This document shows positions 1-11,312 of a stretch of 64,000 nucleotides of DNA, one piece after another. Location of the stretch: the NCBI GenBank assembly GCA_902586435.1, contig CACIHJ010000003.1, positions 1 through 64,000 on the forward strand, in the 5' to 3' direction. The notes under the pieces are model-generated. The model saw only the letters and a program-made list of their open reading frames with translations, had not been told where the DNA came from and made no database searches. This stretch comes from an uncultured Bacteroidota bacterium. Lineage in GTDB: Bacteria; Bacteroidota; Bacteroidia; Flavobacteriales; Flavobacteriaceae. Each line of letters begins with the position of its first letter. Positions within the stretch are counted from its first letter, which is position 1. A program made the position numbers and the translations under genes.

Positions 1-1
1 T

Positions 2-658
2 TCCTCTGAAGATACAATTCAAGAAGATGTAAAAGTTGCTGAAGAAGCTAGAGGTTTTAGAGAATACAAATCAAAATTGAATGCATTGGAAAAAGCTGCT
101 GAGAATCCTCAAGTTGTATTTCAGCCTATTTCATGTATGCACTGTAACCACGCTCCTTGTGAGACAGTTTGTCCTGTAGCTGCAACTTCTCATGGAAGGC
201 AAGGTCAAAATCAGATGGCTTATAACAGATGTGTTGGAACAAGATATTGTGCTAATAATTGTCCTTATAAGGTCAGAAGATTTAACTGGTTTACTTATGC
301 TGATAATGATGAATTTGACTTTAACATGAATAATCCTCTTGGAAAAATGGCATTAAACCCTGATGTTAATGTAAGATCTAGAGGTGTTATGGAGAAATGT
401 TCACTTTGTATTCAAATGACTCAAAAAGTAATTCTTGATGCAAAGAGGGATGGACGAAAAGTAAAAGACGGGGAATTCCAAACAGCATGTTCAGACGCAT
501 GTTCAGATGGAGCAATGGTCTTTGGAGATGTTAATGATGAGAAAAGTGTAATCAAGAAGGTTGAAGAAGGAGATAGAACCTATAGAGTTCTAGAAAGTAT
601 TGGTACAAAACCTAATGTGATTTATCAAACCAAAATTAGAAACAATATTAAAGTATAG
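2..658 (+). CDS. actB: Alternative complex III iron-sulfur subunit ActB, C-terminal part (5'-truncated by window edge)
   Basis: Frame is open from base 2. Ferredoxin-like Cys clusters CMHCNHAPCETVCP and CVGTRYCANNCPYKVRRFNW. Followed by NrfD-like, DUF3341 and cytochrome c genes. Confidence 0.9.
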   Translation, partial: SSEDTIQEDVKVAEEARGFREYKSKLNALEKAAENPQVVFQPISCMHCNHAPCETVCPVAATSHGRQGQNQMAYNRCVGTRYCANNCPYKVRRFNWFTYADNDEFDFNMNNPLGKMALNPDVNVRSRGVMEKCSLCIQMTQKVILDAKRDGRKVKDGEFQTACSDACSDGAMVFGDVNDEKSVIKKVEEGDRTYRVLESIGTKPNVIYQTKIRNNIKV

Positions 659-661
659 TAT

Positions 662-2050
662 ATGTCATCACACTATGAAGCACCTATAAGGAAACCATTG
701 ATTGCAGGGGATAAGAGCTATCATGATATTTCTGTTGATATTGCTAGGCCTATAGAAACCCCTCCTAATCGAGATTGGTGGATTGCCTTTACAATTTCAT
801 TAATTGCTTTCTTGTGGGGTGTTGGTTGTATAATATATACTATTGGAACAGGGATTGGATCATGGGGACTAAACAAGACAGTCGGCTGGGCCTGGGATAT
901 TACAAACTTTGTATGGTGGATAGGGATTGGACATGCAGGTACATTAATTTCAGCTGTATTACTATTATTTAGACAGAAATGGAGAATGGGTATCAATAGA
1001 TCAGCTGAAGCTATGACAATTTTTTCTGTAATACAGGCTGGATTATTCCCAATTATTCATATGGGTAGACCATGGCTTGCATACTGGATGTTTCCAATAC
1101 CTAATCAATTTGGGTCATTATGGGTCAATTTTAATTCCCCATTACTCTGGGATGTTTTTGCAATCTCAACCTATCTTACAGTATCATTAGTTTTCTGGTG
1201 GACAGGCCTTCTTCCTGACTTCGCAATGATTAGAGACCGAGCTGTCAAGCCTTTTCAGAAGAAAATATATAGTTTGGTTAGTTTTGGTTGGTCTGGAAGA
1301 GCAAAAGATTGGCAGAGATTCGAAGAGGTCTCTCTTGTGTTAGCAGGTTTGGCGACACCTTTAGTTTTATCAGTTCATACAATTGTATCATATGATTTTG
1401 CTACGTCAGTTATTCCGGGATGGCATACAACTATTTTTCCTCCTTATTTTGTGGCAGGAGCAATTTTTTCTGGTTTTGCAATGGTCCAAACACTATTAAT
1501 AATAACCAGAAAAGTTTTAAAACTAGAAAGTTATATTACACTTCAACATATTGAGTTAATGAACATAATTATTATGATAACTGGATCGATAGTAGGGTGT
1601 GCATATATTACAGAACTATTTATTGCTTGGTATTCAGGAGTGGAATATGAACAGTTTGCATTTTTAAACAGAGCAACTGGGCCATACTGGTGGGCATATT
1701 TCTTAATGATGACATGTAATGTTGTCTCCCCTCAAATAATGTGGATCAAAAAGATTAGAACTAGTATAATTATTTCATTTATAATTTCAATTGTTGTAAA
1801 TGTAGGAATGTGGTTTGAGAGGTTTGTAATTATTGTTACATCTCTACACAGGGACTATTTACCATCATCTTGGACAATGTTCTCTCCTACATTCATAGAC
1901 ATTGGAATTTTTATTGGAACCATAGGATTCTTTTTTGTTCTTTTCCTATTGTATGCAAGGAGTTTCCCTGTTATAGCCCAAGCTGAAGTTAAGAGTATAT
2001 TAAAGTCTTCAGGAGAAAAATATAAAACATTAAGAGATAATCATGAGTAA
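662..2050 (+). CDS. actC: Alternative complex III NrfD/PsrC-like membrane subunit ActC
   Basis: 462 aa polytopic NrfD-like protein in the act gene order. Confidence 0.9.
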   Translation: MSSHYEAPIRKPLIAGDKSYHDISVDIARPIETPPNRDWWIAFTISLIAFLWGVGCIIYTIGTGIGSWGLNKTVGWAWDITNFVWWIGIGHAGTLISAVLLLFRQKWRMGINRSAEAMTIFSVIQAGLFPIIHMGRPWLAYWMFPIPNQFGSLWVNFNSPLLWDVFAISTYLTVSLVFWWTGLLPDFAMIRDRAVKPFQKKIYSLVSFGWSGRAKDWQRFEEVSLVLAGLATPLVLSVHTIVSYDFATSVIPGWHTTIFPPYFVAGAIFSGFAMVQTLLIITRKVLKLESYITLQHIELMNIIIMITGSIVGCAYITELFIAWYSGVEYEQFAFLNRATGPYWWAYFLMMTCNVVSPQIMWIKKIRTSIIISFIISIVVNVGMWFERFVIIVTSLHRDYLPSSWTMFSPTFIDIGIFIGTIGFFFVLFLLYARSFPVIAQAEVKSILKSSGEKYKTLRDNHE

Positions 2051-2579
2051 AAACAACTTGCACGTATTATTTGATGATGATGATATTCTCTTAGAAGCTA
2101 TCAAAAAGATAAGAGAAAAAAAATATTATATAAATGAGGTATATACACCATTTCCTGTTCATGGACTTGATAAAGCTTTAGGGCTTGCGCCAACTAGAAT
2201 AGCTATTGCTGCTTTTATCTATGGATGTATTGGTTTTACAGTTGCAATATTAATGATGAATTATATTATGATAGTTGATTGGCCTCAAAATATTGGAGGT
2301 AAGCCAAGTTTTTCATTTATTGAAAACATGCCTTCATTTGTTCCAATAATGTTTGAAATGACGGTTTTCTTTGCGGCACATTTGATGGTTCTAACTTTTT
2401 ATATGAAATCTAAACTATGGCCATTCAAAAAAGCAGAGAATCCAAACCCATTAACAACTGATAATATGTTTTTAATAGATATGGAGTCAGGGGATGACTT
2501 AAATAAGTTGAAAGTTTTTTTAAAAAAAACAGGAGCAGTTTCAATAGAAGTAATTGAAAAAAATGAAAATGAGAAATAA
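2043..2579 (+). CDS. actD: Alternative complex III subunit ActD (DUF3341)
   Basis: 178 aa with two TM segments, DUF3341-like, in act operon context. Confidence 0.85.
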   Translation: MSKNNLHVLFDDDDILLEAIKKIREKKYYINEVYTPFPVHGLDKALGLAPTRIAIAAFIYGCIGFTVAILMMNYIMIVDWPQNIGGKPSFSFIENMPSFVPIMFEMTVFFAAHLMVLTFYMKSKLWPFKKAENPNPLTTDNMFLIDMESGDDLNKLKVFLKKTGAVSIEVIEKNENEK

Positions 2580-3123
2580 TATATTTATATTAATTATGGT
2601 GAGTTTATTATTCACTTCCTGTTTTGACACATCCAGGCCAAATTTTCAATATTTTCCTGATATGTATGAATCTTTAGCTGGAGAGGCTTATACTGAATCA
2701 GATGCATTTTCAAATGGTATCGAAGCTCAACTACCAGTTCAGGGATCAATTCCTAGAGGATGGGAGCCATATGAATATGAAGATACAAATGAGGGCTATG
2801 AGCTCGCTAAGTTGGAGTTATTATCTCCTTTAGAGACTAATGAATATAATGTATCAAGAGGTAAGGAATTATATCAAATTTATTGTTCTGTTTGTCATGG
2901 TGATAAAGGGGATGGCATTGGAATATTGGCTGAAAGAGAAAAATTCCTGGGGATACCTGCATATAATGATCCATCAAGAATTATAACAGAAGGAAGTATA
3001 TACCATGTATTAATGTATGGGAAAAATGCTATGGGCTCTCACTCTGGTCAAGTAAACGAAGAGGAACGTTGGCAAATTATTCAGTATGTGCTACAATTAA
3101 AAGAAGAACTTGAACAAGATTAA
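2554..3123 (+). CDS. actE: Alternative complex III cytochrome c lipoprotein ActE
   Basis: Lipobox LFTSC, haem motif CSVCHGDKGDG, act operon context. Confidence 0.88.
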   Translation: MKKMKMRNNIFILIMVSLLFTSCFDTSRPNFQYFPDMYESLAGEAYTESDAFSNGIEAQLPVQGSIPRGWEPYEYEDTNEGYELAKLELLSPLETNEYNVSRGKELYQIYCSVCHGDKGDGIGILAEREKFLGIPAYNDPSRIITEGSIYHVLMYGKNAMGSHSGQVNEEERWQIIQYVLQLKEELEQD

Positions 3124-3124
3124 T

Positions 3125-4510
3125 ATGAACGAAAAATATACAATTTCTAAACAAATCAAAATACTAGCCATTAGCTTTATGCTAATTGGTTTGGCAGGAA
3201 TAGTTTATGGTTTTGTTTCAGCTCCATCAAATATTGAGGAAGCTAAAGCAATTGTAGCAAGTAAAAGTCATGATTCACATCACGGTTCAGATCATGGAGA
3301 ATCAGATCATGGAGAATCAGATCATGGAGAATCAGATCACGGGGAATCAGATCACGGGGAATCAGATCACGGGGAATCAGCCCATCATTTAGTAGATCAT
3401 GACAAACATCTATTACATCAACTTCAAAATAAACCTTGGGCTTCGATTTATGTACCTGCACTATTTTTCATGTTAATTTCTCTTGGAGTTCTTGCTTTTT
3501 ATGCTATCCAAAGAGCATCTCAAGCTGGCTGGTCAATAGTCCTATTTAGAGTTATGGAGGGAATAACAGGTTATCTTTTAATCGGATGTATTTCGGTATT
3601 AATTATTTTACTGATGTCGGGGTTACATTTCAACCATTTATTTATTTGGATGGATCCTGATGTTGTTGCGCATGATGAAATTATAAGAAATAAAACTAGT
3701 TATCTAAATCTTCCATTCTTTTTTATTAGGGCTATTATTTATGTTTCAGGTTGGGTCCTATATAGAAATATAACTAGAAGATTATCAATAGAACAGGATA
3801 ATTCAACAGACATAAATATTCATAAAAAATTATTTAATTTCTCAGCAGGATTTTTAGTATTCTTTTTAATATCTGAATCGATGATGTCTTGGGATTGGAT
3901 TATGTCAATAGACCCTCATTGGTTTAGTACTTTATTTGGGTGGTATGTATTTGCTGGAGCTTGGGTTTCTGGTGTAACAACAATAGCAATAATAACTATT
4001 TATTTAAAATCAATAGGCTACCTTAAATTTGTCGGGGATAGTCATATTCATGATCTCGGAAAATTTATGTTTGCTGTAAGTGTTTTTTGGGCTTATTTGT
4101 GGTTTTCTCAGTTTATGCTTATTTGGTATTCAAACATACCTGAAGAGGTAACTTATTTTATTACTAGAATAGAAGATTATAATTTCATATTCTTTGGAAT
4201 GGTAGCGCTAAATTTAATATTCCCTTTAATCGTTCTGATGAATAGTGACTTCAAAAAAACTCACTTTATAGTAATACTAACAGGGATTGTAATTATAGTT
4301 GGACACTACATAGACGTGTTTAATATGATTATGCCATCTGCTGTTGGAGATCAATGGTCAATTGGTTTTTCTGAAATTGGAGGATTTCTATTCTTTTTAG
4401 GATTGTTTATCTTGGTTGTTTTTAGAGAAATCTCAAAAGCACCACTTCTAGCATCTGGAGATCCATTTGCCGAAGAAAGCAAAGGTTTTAAATATTATTA
4501 TTACGATTAA
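3125..4510 (+). CDS. actF: Alternative complex III quinone-binding subunit ActF
   Basis: Polytopic protein in act context with a His-rich DHGES tandem repeat near the N-terminus. The track start is 3110; the ATG at 3125 directly follows the actE stop. Confidence 0.85.
   Translation: MNEKYTISKQIKILAISFMLIGLAGIVYGFVSAPSNIEEAKAIVASKSHDSHHGSDHGESDHGESDHGESDHGESDHGESDHGESAHHLVDHDKHLLHQLQNKPWASIYVPALFFMLISLGVLAFYAIQRASQAGWSIVLFRVMEGITGYLLIGCISVLIILLMSGLHFNHLFIWMDPDVVAHDEIIRNKTSYLNLPFFFIRAIIYVSGWVLYRNITRRLSIEQDNSTDINIHKKLFNFSAGFLVFFLISESMMSWDWIMSIDPHWFSTLFGWYVFAGAWVSGVTTIAIITIYLKSIGYLKFVGDSHIHDLGKFMFAVSVFWAYLWFSQFMLIWYSNIPEEVTYFITRIEDYNFIFFGMVALNLIFPLIVLMNSDFKKTHFIVILTGIVIIVGHYIDVFNMIMPSAVGDQWSIGFSEIGGFLFFLGLFILVVFREISKAPLLASGDPFAEESKGFKYYYYD
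3290..3379 (+). repeat. 15-bp tandem repeat x6 encoding (DHGES)6
   Basis: GATCATGGAGAATCA x3 followed by GATCACGGGGAATCA x3. Confidence 0.95.
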
Positions 4511-4512
4511 TT

Positions 4513-5580
4513 ATGACAATAATACTCTCTTTAATAAGCTTAATTTTAATTTCTGTTGCTGTTTGGCAGCTTACAAAAATATTTGAGTTATCTAAACCAG
4601 TTAAATCTGAGTATACAGATGTTGCTGATTATAAAGACAACGATATTAATGGAAAGTTGATGTTTTTATTTTTAATCTTTTTATATGGTTTGACTATATT
4701 TTCTTTTTTTAAATGGGGTGATGTTATTCTACCTGAGTCTGCATCTCTTGAAGGAGAAAAAACAGATACTCTTCTATGGTTTACCTTTTCAGTAATTTTT
4801 GTTGTTCAAACAATTACTCAGGCATTTCTATATTATTTTGCCTTTAAGTATAGAGGTAATAAAAAAAGAAAAGCATTCTTTTTCCCAGATAGTAATCTCC
4901 TTGAAGGAGTTTGGACTGTTATCCCAGCTATAGCGCTTGCAGGAATCATTCTTTATGGATTAATGACTTGGACTGAGATTATGACAATAGAAGAAAATGA
5001 TGAAGCGCTTGTTGTTGAAATATATGCTCAGCAATTTAATTGGAAGGCAAGATATGCAGGGGAAGATGGAGTACTTGGAGATGCTAATGTTAGATTCCTT
5101 CAAGATTTTGGAGGTAAAAATTTAGTTGGTATTGATTCTACAGATCCTAATGGAGATGATGATATTGTAGTTCAAGAATTACATCTACCGGTTAATAGGC
5201 AAGTAGTCTTTAGAATAAGATCTCAAGATGTTCTTCATTCAATGTACATGCCACATTTCAGAGCTCAAATGAATGCTGTTCCAGGGATGATTACTCAATT
5301 TGCCTTTACTCCAAATGTGACAACAACCGAAATGAGATTAAGAAAAGAAGTTGTAGATAAGGTTATAAAAATTAATAATATTAGATTTCAAAAAAGTCAA
5401 GAACTAACTGCTAAAGGAGAATTTCCTTTAGATCCATATGAATTTGATTTCTTGTTACTATGTAACAAAGTATGTGGAGCATCACATTATAATATGCAAA
5501 TGAAGATCATAGTTGAAACAGAAGAAGAATTTGAAGACTGGTTAGATGAACAGATAACATTTAAAGAATTTATTAAATAA
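4513..5580 (+). CDS. coxB: Cytochrome c oxidase subunit II
   Basis: CuA-type motif CNKVCGASHYNM and two N-terminal TM helices; followed by subunit I. Confidence 0.92.
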   Translation: MTIILSLISLILISVAVWQLTKIFELSKPVKSEYTDVADYKDNDINGKLMFLFLIFLYGLTIFSFFKWGDVILPESASLEGEKTDTLLWFTFSVIFVVQTITQAFLYYFAFKYRGNKKRKAFFFPDSNLLEGVWTVIPAIALAGIILYGLMTWTEIMTIEENDEALVVEIYAQQFNWKARYAGEDGVLGDANVRFLQDFGGKNLVGIDSTDPNGDDDIVVQELHLPVNRQVVFRIRSQDVLHSMYMPHFRAQMNAVPGMITQFAFTPNVTTTEMRLRKEVVDKVIKINNIRFQKSQELTAKGEFPLDPYEFDFLLLCNKVCGASHYNMQMKIIVETEEEFEDWLDEQITFKEFIK

Positions 5581-5586
5581 TTAAAG

Positions 5587-7374
5587 ATGTCAAAAACAGA
5601 GACAAGTCATGATGATCATCATGATCACCATCATAAAGAAACTTTCATAACTAAATATGTTTTTAGTATTGATCATAAGATGATATCAAAACAATATCTG
5701 ATCACTGGTTTAATTATGGGTATCGTAGGAATAGCTATGTCCTTATTATTCAGGCTTCAGCTTGCATGGCCTGAACAGTCATTTGGTGTCTTTGATCTTT
5801 TACTTGGTAAGTGGGCAACTGATGGCGTAATGGACCCAAATGTTTATTTAGCATTAGTAACAATACATGGAACTATAATGGTCTTTTTTGTTCTTACAGC
5901 TGGTTTAAGCGGAACGTTTAGTAACTTGTTAATCCCTCTGCAATGTGGAGCTAGAGATATGGCCTCAGGATTTTTGAATATGATATCTTATTGGCTTTTC
6001 TTTGTTTCAAGTGTTTTAATGATTGCATCACTTTTTGTTGAAGCTGGGCCTGCAGCAGCAGGTTGGACAATATATCCACCCCTGAGTGCATTGCCTCAAG
6101 CTCAACCGGGATCTGGAGCAGGAATGACTCTATGGCTCCTTTCAATGGCAGTCTTTATAGCATCATCTCTTCTGGCAGCGTTGAATTACATTGTAACAGT
6201 TATAAACCTCAGAACTAAGGGAATGACCATGACTAGATTACCTCTAACTATATGGGCTTTTTTGGTCACGGCAATAATTGGAGTTATATCTTTTCCAGTT
6301 TTGTTATCTGCAGCTTTATTATTAATAATGGATAGAAGTTTTGGTACATCTTTCTTTTTATCTGATATATTTATACAAGGGGAGGTTCTTCATTATCAAG
6401 GTGGTTCTCCAGTATTATTTGAGCATCTTTTTTGGTTTTTAGGACATCCTGAAGTCTACATAGTTCTTCTTCCAGCTCTAGGAATAGCATCTGAAGTAAT
6501 AGCTACAAATTCACGTAAACCAATTTTTGGATATAGAGCAATGGTTGCTTCAATTCTAGCAATTGCTTTTTTATCTACAATAGTTTGGGGTCATCATATG
6601 TTTGTAACAGGAATGAATCCATTTCTAGGTTCAGTATTTACATTCACTACATTATTAATTGCCATACCATCAGCAGTAAAAGCATTTAACTATATTACGA
6701 CTTTATGGAAAGGAAATATTCAATTTAACCCTGGAATGCTTTTTGCAATCGGATTGGTTTCTACATTTATATCTGGAGGATTAACAGGAATAATATTAGG
6801 AGATAGTGCCTTAGATATAAATCTTCATGATACGTATTTTGTTGTTGCTCATTTTCATCTGGTAATGGGTATATCTGCTCTTTATGGTTTGTTTGCTGGA
6901 GTATATCACTGGTTCCCAAAAATGTTTGGAAGGATGATGAATAAAAATCTAGGATATATACATTTTTGGATAACTGCAATAGGAGCATATGGAGTCTTTT
7001 TTCCAATGCACTTTATCGGAATGGCAGGACTTCCAAGAAGGTACTATACTAATACAAATTTCCCATATTTCGATGATTTAGCTAATATAAATGTTGTCAT
7101 TACCATGTTTGCATTAATAGCAGGTGCTGCACAAATAATATTCTTATATAATTTTATAAGCAGTATATTTTATGGTAAGAGAACAGAGAAAAATCCTTGG
7201 AAATCAAATACTCTGGAGTGGACTGCTCCAATAAAGCATATTCATGGAAATTGGCCTGGTAAAATACCTCATGTTCATAGATGGGCATATGACTATTCTA
7301 AACCTGGATCTAAAGAGGATTTTATACCTCAAAATGTACCCCTTAAGAAAGGAGAAAAAGAACTCCAACATTAA
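5587..7374 (+). CDS. coxA: Cytochrome c oxidase subunit I
   Basis: Haem-copper oxidase motifs WFLGHPEVYIVLLPALG, VWGHHMFVTGMNP, HDTYFVVAHFHLVMG; His-rich N-terminus. Confidence 0.96.
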   Translation: MSKTETSHDDHHDHHHKETFITKYVFSIDHKMISKQYLITGLIMGIVGIAMSLLFRLQLAWPEQSFGVFDLLLGKWATDGVMDPNVYLALVTIHGTIMVFFVLTAGLSGTFSNLLIPLQCGARDMASGFLNMISYWLFFVSSVLMIASLFVEAGPAAAGWTIYPPLSALPQAQPGSGAGMTLWLLSMAVFIASSLLAALNYIVTVINLRTKGMTMTRLPLTIWAFLVTAIIGVISFPVLLSAALLLIMDRSFGTSFFLSDIFIQGEVLHYQGGSPVLFEHLFWFLGHPEVYIVLLPALGIASEVIATNSRKPIFGYRAMVASILAIAFLSTIVWGHHMFVTGMNPFLGSVFTFTTLLIAIPSAVKAFNYITTLWKGNIQFNPGMLFAIGLVSTFISGGLTGIILGDSALDINLHDTYFVVAHFHLVMGISALYGLFAGVYHWFPKMFGRMMNKNLGYIHFWITAIGAYGVFFPMHFIGMAGLPRRYYTNTNFPYFDDLANINVVITMFALIAGAAQIIFLYNFISSIFYGKRTEKNPWKSNTLEWTAPIKHIHGNWPGKIPHVHRWAYDYSKPGSKEDFIPQNVPLKKGEKELQH

Positions 7375-7408
7375 CTATATCATGAGTAATCAGATATTAC
7401 AATTAATG

Positions 7409-7416
7409 TATATTTG
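7409..7416 (+). promoter_or_regulatory. Bacteroidetes-type -7 element TATATTTG upstream of ruvB
   Basis: Exact TAnnTTTG match ending 5 nt before the ATG. Confidence 0.4.
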
Positions 7417-7421
7417 ATATA

Positions 7422-8420
7422 ATGAATGAAAATACAGAAAGAGAGCAGGAGATTGATAAAGCTCTCAGGCCTTTGAGTTTTAGTGATTTTATAGGGCAAG
7501 ATTCTATCATTAAAAATTTAAAAGTTTTTGTTGAAGCATGTAATCAAAGAGAAGATGCTTTAGATCATACTCTATTTCATGGTCCTCCAGGTCTTGGAAA
7601 AACTACTTTAGCTCATATACTTGCAAACGAATTAAATGTTGGTCTTAAAGTTACATCTGGTCCAGTTATAGATAAACCAGGAGATCTTGCAGGACTCCTA
7701 ACCAATCTTGAAGAAAGAGATATACTATTTATAGATGAGATCCACAGACTTAGTCCAATAATTGAAGAATATTTGTATTCTGCAATGGAAGACTATAAAA
7801 TTGATATAATGATTGAGACAGGGCCTAATGCTAGATCCGTTCAAATCAATCTTAATCCTTTTACTCTTGTTGGGGCAACTACAAGATCTGGTTTTTTAAC
7901 TAATCCAATGAGAGAGAGATTCGCAATTTCTAATAGACTTGAACATTATGGTGATGATCTTTTATCCAAAATTGTTGAAAGAAGTTCATCAATCCTTGGT
8001 CTTAAAATTGATAAAAACTCATGTTTTGAAATTGCAAAAAGAAGTAGGGGTACTCCAAGAATAGCAAATTCATTATTGAGAAGGGTAAGGGACTTCGCTC
8101 AGGTTGAAGGAGAAGGTTCTATTGATATTGAAATTACAAAGTCTTCATTAAAGTCTCTAAATGTTGATAAAAATGGACTAGATGAAATGGATAATAAGAT
8201 ATTATCAACTATAATAGAGAAATATAATGGAGGACCTGTGGGAGTATCCACACTCTCAACATCTCTATCTGAAAATGTTGAGACAATAGAAGAAGTGTAT
8301 GAGCCTTTTTTGATTCAACAAGGTTTTATAATAAGGACTCCTAGAGGAAGAGAGGTTACCGAAAAAGGGTATAAACATCTTGGTAAAAATAAAAATAATC
8401 AGAGCGGTTTATTTAATTAA
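7422..8420 (+). CDS. ruvB: Holliday junction branch migration helicase RuvB
   Basis: [11 protein letters not shown], Walker [16 protein letters not shown], Walker [12 protein letters not shown]. Confidence 0.96.
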   Translation: MNENTEREQEIDKALRPLSFSDFIGQDSIIKNLKVFVEACNQREDALDHTLFHGPPGLGKTTLAHILANELNVGLKVTSGPVIDKPGDLAGLLTNLEERDILFIDEIHRLSPIIEEYLYSAMEDYKIDIMIETGPNARSVQINLNPFTLVGATTRSGFLTNPMRERFAISNRLEHYGDDLLSKIVERSSSILGLKIDKNSCFEIAKRSRGTPRIANSLLRRVRDFAQVEGEGSIDIEITKSSLKSLNVDKNGLDEMDNKILSTIIEKYNGGPVGVSTLSTSLSENVETIEEVYEPFLIQQGFIIRTPRGREVTEKGYKHLGKNKNNQSGLFN

Positions 8421-8450
8421 TCATTCTATATTTATACATAATATAATGAT

Positions 8451-10733
8451 ATGGATAAAAGTAGAGAAAGGAGAGAGTCTTTAGTTTATCATGCTAAACC
8501 AAAACCTGGAAAAACCGAGGTTGTACCTACAAAAAAATATAATTCTCAAAGAGATCTTGCAATTGCATATTCCCCTGGAGTAGCTATACCATGTCAAGAA
8601 ATTGAAGACAACAAGAATAATACATATAAGTATACAAATAAAGGAAACTTAGTCGCTGTTATATCAAATGGAACAGCTGTATTAGGTCTTGGAGATATTG
8701 GCCCAGAAGCATCAAAACCTGTAATGGAGGGAAAGGCTTTGTTATTTAAAATTTTTGCTGATATAGATGTATTTGATATAGAAATAAATGAAAAAGACCC
8801 TCAAAAATTTGTTGAAATAGTTAAATCATTATCGCCAACATTTGGAGGGATTAATCTAGAGGATATAAAAGCTCCAGAAGCATTTGGTATTGAAAAAGAT
8901 CTAATAAAAGGATTAGATATTCCTGTAATGCATGATGATCAGCATGGTACTGCAATGATTTCCTGTGCAGCACTAATAAATGCTCTTGATTTAGTTAAGA
9001 AAAAAATAAAGACTGTTAAGCTAGTTATGTCTGGAGCTGGTTCTTCAGCAATTGCTTGTGCAAAACTTTATATCTCTTTTGGTCTTAAGAAAGAGAATAT
9101 AATAATGGTTGATAGTAAAGGGGTTATAAATGAGAAAAGAACTGACATAAATGATGAGAAAAAGTTTTTTATTACAAAAAGAGATATTGATACGCTTGAA
9201 GAGGCAATGATTGATTCTGATATTTTTGTTGGTTTATCTACAGGAGATATTGTTACAGCTAAAATGCTTAAATCGATGGCCAAAGACCCAATAGTTTTTG
9301 CTATGTCTAATCCTAATCCAGAAATTAATTATGATCTAGCCATGTCTACAAGAAAAGATTTAATTATGGCTACAGGGAGGTCTGATTTCCCTAATCAAGT
9401 TAATAATGTTCTTGGATTCCCTTTTATTTTTAGAGGTGCTCTAGATGTAAGAGCGACTAAAATAAATGAAGAAATGAAAAAAGCGGCTGTAGTAGCTCTT
9501 GCTAATCTTGCAAAAAAACCTGTACCAGAGCAAGTTAATGTTGCTTATGGAGAAGCAACTAGGCTAGTATTTGGTAAAGACTATATAATCCCAAAACCAT
9601 TTGATCCAAGACTTATTACTGAAGTTCCACCTGCTGTTGCCAAGGCTGCCATTGATTCTGGAGTCGCTCGTGAACCTATAGAAGATTGGGATAGATATAT
9701 TGAAACACTGGATTCAAGAATTGGAACGGATACAAAACTAATTAGGCTAATTCATAGAAGGGCTAAATCTAGAATTAAGAAATTGATTTTTGGGGAATCC
9801 GATCAATTAGATGTACTGAAAGCTGCCCAAATATGTAAAGAAGATGGAATAGTGGAGCCAATTTTAATGGGTAGAAAAAAAGTGATAAAAAAATTAATGA
9901 AATCTATAGATTTTAACGAAAAAGTAACAATTATAGATCCAAAGGATAAAGATCAAGTAAAAAGAATATCTAAATATGCTAAGGTTTTATTTGAAAATTT
10001 AAAAAGAAAGGGCAAAACACAAAAAGATGTAAAGCAAATGTTAAGAGATAGAATCTATTTTGGATCTATGATGGTTCTATCAGGTGATGCTGACAGTATG
10101 CTTGCTGGTTATTCAAGAAGTTACCCTTCAGCTTTTACTCCAATTCTTAATACAATAGGTAAATCTAAAGGTATCAAAAGGGTTTCAGCAACTAACTTAA
10201 TGTTAACAAAACAAGGTCCATTATTTTTATCTGATACATCTTTGAATATAAATCCTAATGCAGAACAATTAGCAAAAATTGCGGTAAATACTTCTAAAAC
10301 AGTTAAAATGTTTGGAATTGAACCTGTTATAGGTATTTTGTCGTTTTCTAATTTTGGGTCTTCTGATTCTAAAGAAGCAGAAAAAATTTCTTCTGCAATA
10401 AAGTTATTACACACTAACAATCCTGATATTATTGTTGACGGTCCAATCCAATCTGATTTCGCTTTAAATAAAGAAATGTTAAAAGCTAGGTTTCCATTTT
10501 CTAATTTGAATGGAAGAAAGGTTAATACATTAATTTTTCCTAATCTTGATTCTGCAAATATCTCTTATAAGATAATAAAAGAGCTAGATGATGCGATATC
10601 TATTGGTCCAATTCTAATTGGATTAAATAGACCTGTTCATATTTTACAATTAGGTGCTTCAGTTGAAGAGATCGTTAATATGGCAGCAATTTCAGCAATT
10701 GATTCACAACGAAGGAAAATAAGAAAAAAATGA
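8451..10733 (+). CDS. maeB: NADP-dependent malic enzyme with C-terminal phosphotransacetylase-like domain
   Basis: 760 aa; malic enzyme motifs ([20 protein letters not shown]) plus PTA-like C-terminal half. Confidence 0.93.
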   Translation: MDKSRERRESLVYHAKPKPGKTEVVPTKKYNSQRDLAIAYSPGVAIPCQEIEDNKNNTYKYTNKGNLVAVISNGTAVLGLGDIGPEASKPVMEGKALLFKIFADIDVFDIEINEKDPQKFVEIVKSLSPTFGGINLEDIKAPEAFGIEKDLIKGLDIPVMHDDQHGTAMISCAALINALDLVKKKIKTVKLVMSGAGSSAIACAKLYISFGLKKENIIMVDSKGVINEKRTDINDEKKFFITKRDIDTLEEAMIDSDIFVGLSTGDIVTAKMLKSMAKDPIVFAMSNPNPEINYDLAMSTRKDLIMATGRSDFPNQVNNVLGFPFIFRGALDVRATKINEEMKKAAVVALANLAKKPVPEQVNVAYGEATRLVFGKDYIIPKPFDPRLITEVPPAVAKAAIDSGVAREPIEDWDRYIETLDSRIGTDTKLIRLIHRRAKSRIKKLIFGESDQLDVLKAAQICKEDGIVEPILMGRKKVIKKLMKSIDFNEKVTIIDPKDKDQVKRISKYAKVLFENLKRKGKTQKDVKQMLRDRIYFGSMMVLSGDADSMLAGYSRSYPSAFTPILNTIGKSKGIKRVSATNLMLTKQGPLFLSDTSLNINPNAEQLAKIAVNTSKTVKMFGIEPVIGILSFSNFGSSDSKEAEKISSAIKLLHTNNPDIIVDGPIQSDFALNKEMLKARFPFSNLNGRKVNTLIFPNLDSANISYKIIKELDDAISIGPILIGLNRPVHILQLGASVEEIVNMAAISAIDSQRRKIRKK

Positions 10734-11311
10734 TAGCCTATATTAAAGGTAGACTAATAGAGAAATCTCCAACTAAGATAGTTGTTGAAGTAAATGGTAT
10801 AGGTTATGATATTAATATATCCTTAAATACTTTTGAGAAAATTGGAGATGATGAGAATATAACTATTTATACTCATCTTCAGAAAAAAGAAGATACTGAT
10901 ATTTTATTTGGATTTATGACAAAAAGTGAAAGAAAACTTTTTCAGCAATTGATTTCAGTTTCTGGCATAGGGCCTAGTACTGCTAGAACTATTCTTTCAT
11001 CTATTTCCCCGGTTGAAATTCAGGAGGCACTAATATCAGAGGATTTAAATACAATTAAATCAATAAAAGGTATTGGGCTTAAAACCGCCCAAAGATTAAT
11101 AATAGAATTAAAAGATAAAGTAGATATATTTGAAAAAAATGATTTAGATTTGGCACAAGAAAAATTCAATGTCAAATTAGAGGCCTTAAAAGCTTTGGAA
11201 GTACTTGGGTTTAGTAGAAGTAAATCTGAAAAAGTAGTAAATGAGATTTACTTTAATCATAAAAATATCGAATTACAGCAACTAATAAAAAAGTCTCTAA
11301 ATAAATTATAA
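10730..11311 (+). CDS. ruvA: Holliday junction branch migration protein RuvA
   Basis: [28 protein letters not shown] and HhH motifs (SGIGPSTAR, KGIGLKTAQRLIIELKDK). Confidence 0.95.
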   Translation: MIAYIKGRLIEKSPTKIVVEVNGIGYDINISLNTFEKIGDDENITIYTHLQKKEDTDILFGFMTKSERKLFQQLISVSGIGPSTARTILSSISPVEIQEALISEDLNTIKSIKGIGLKTAQRLIIELKDKVDIFEKNDLDLAQEKFNVKLEALKALEVLGFSRSKSEKVVNEIYFNHKNIELQQLIKKSLNKL

Positions 11312-11312
11312 T

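Noticed and set aside
721-996. Short ORFs overlapping actC (721-996 minus, 775-972 plus)
   Set aside because: Inside a well-supported CDS, with no recognisable domain.
3290-3379. Possible CRISPR-like array
   Set aside because: Contiguous 15-bp units with no spacers, in frame within actF.
3243-3461. 72-aa antisense ORF with LIPRDLIPRD repeats
   Set aside because: Antisense shadow of the actF DHGES repeat.
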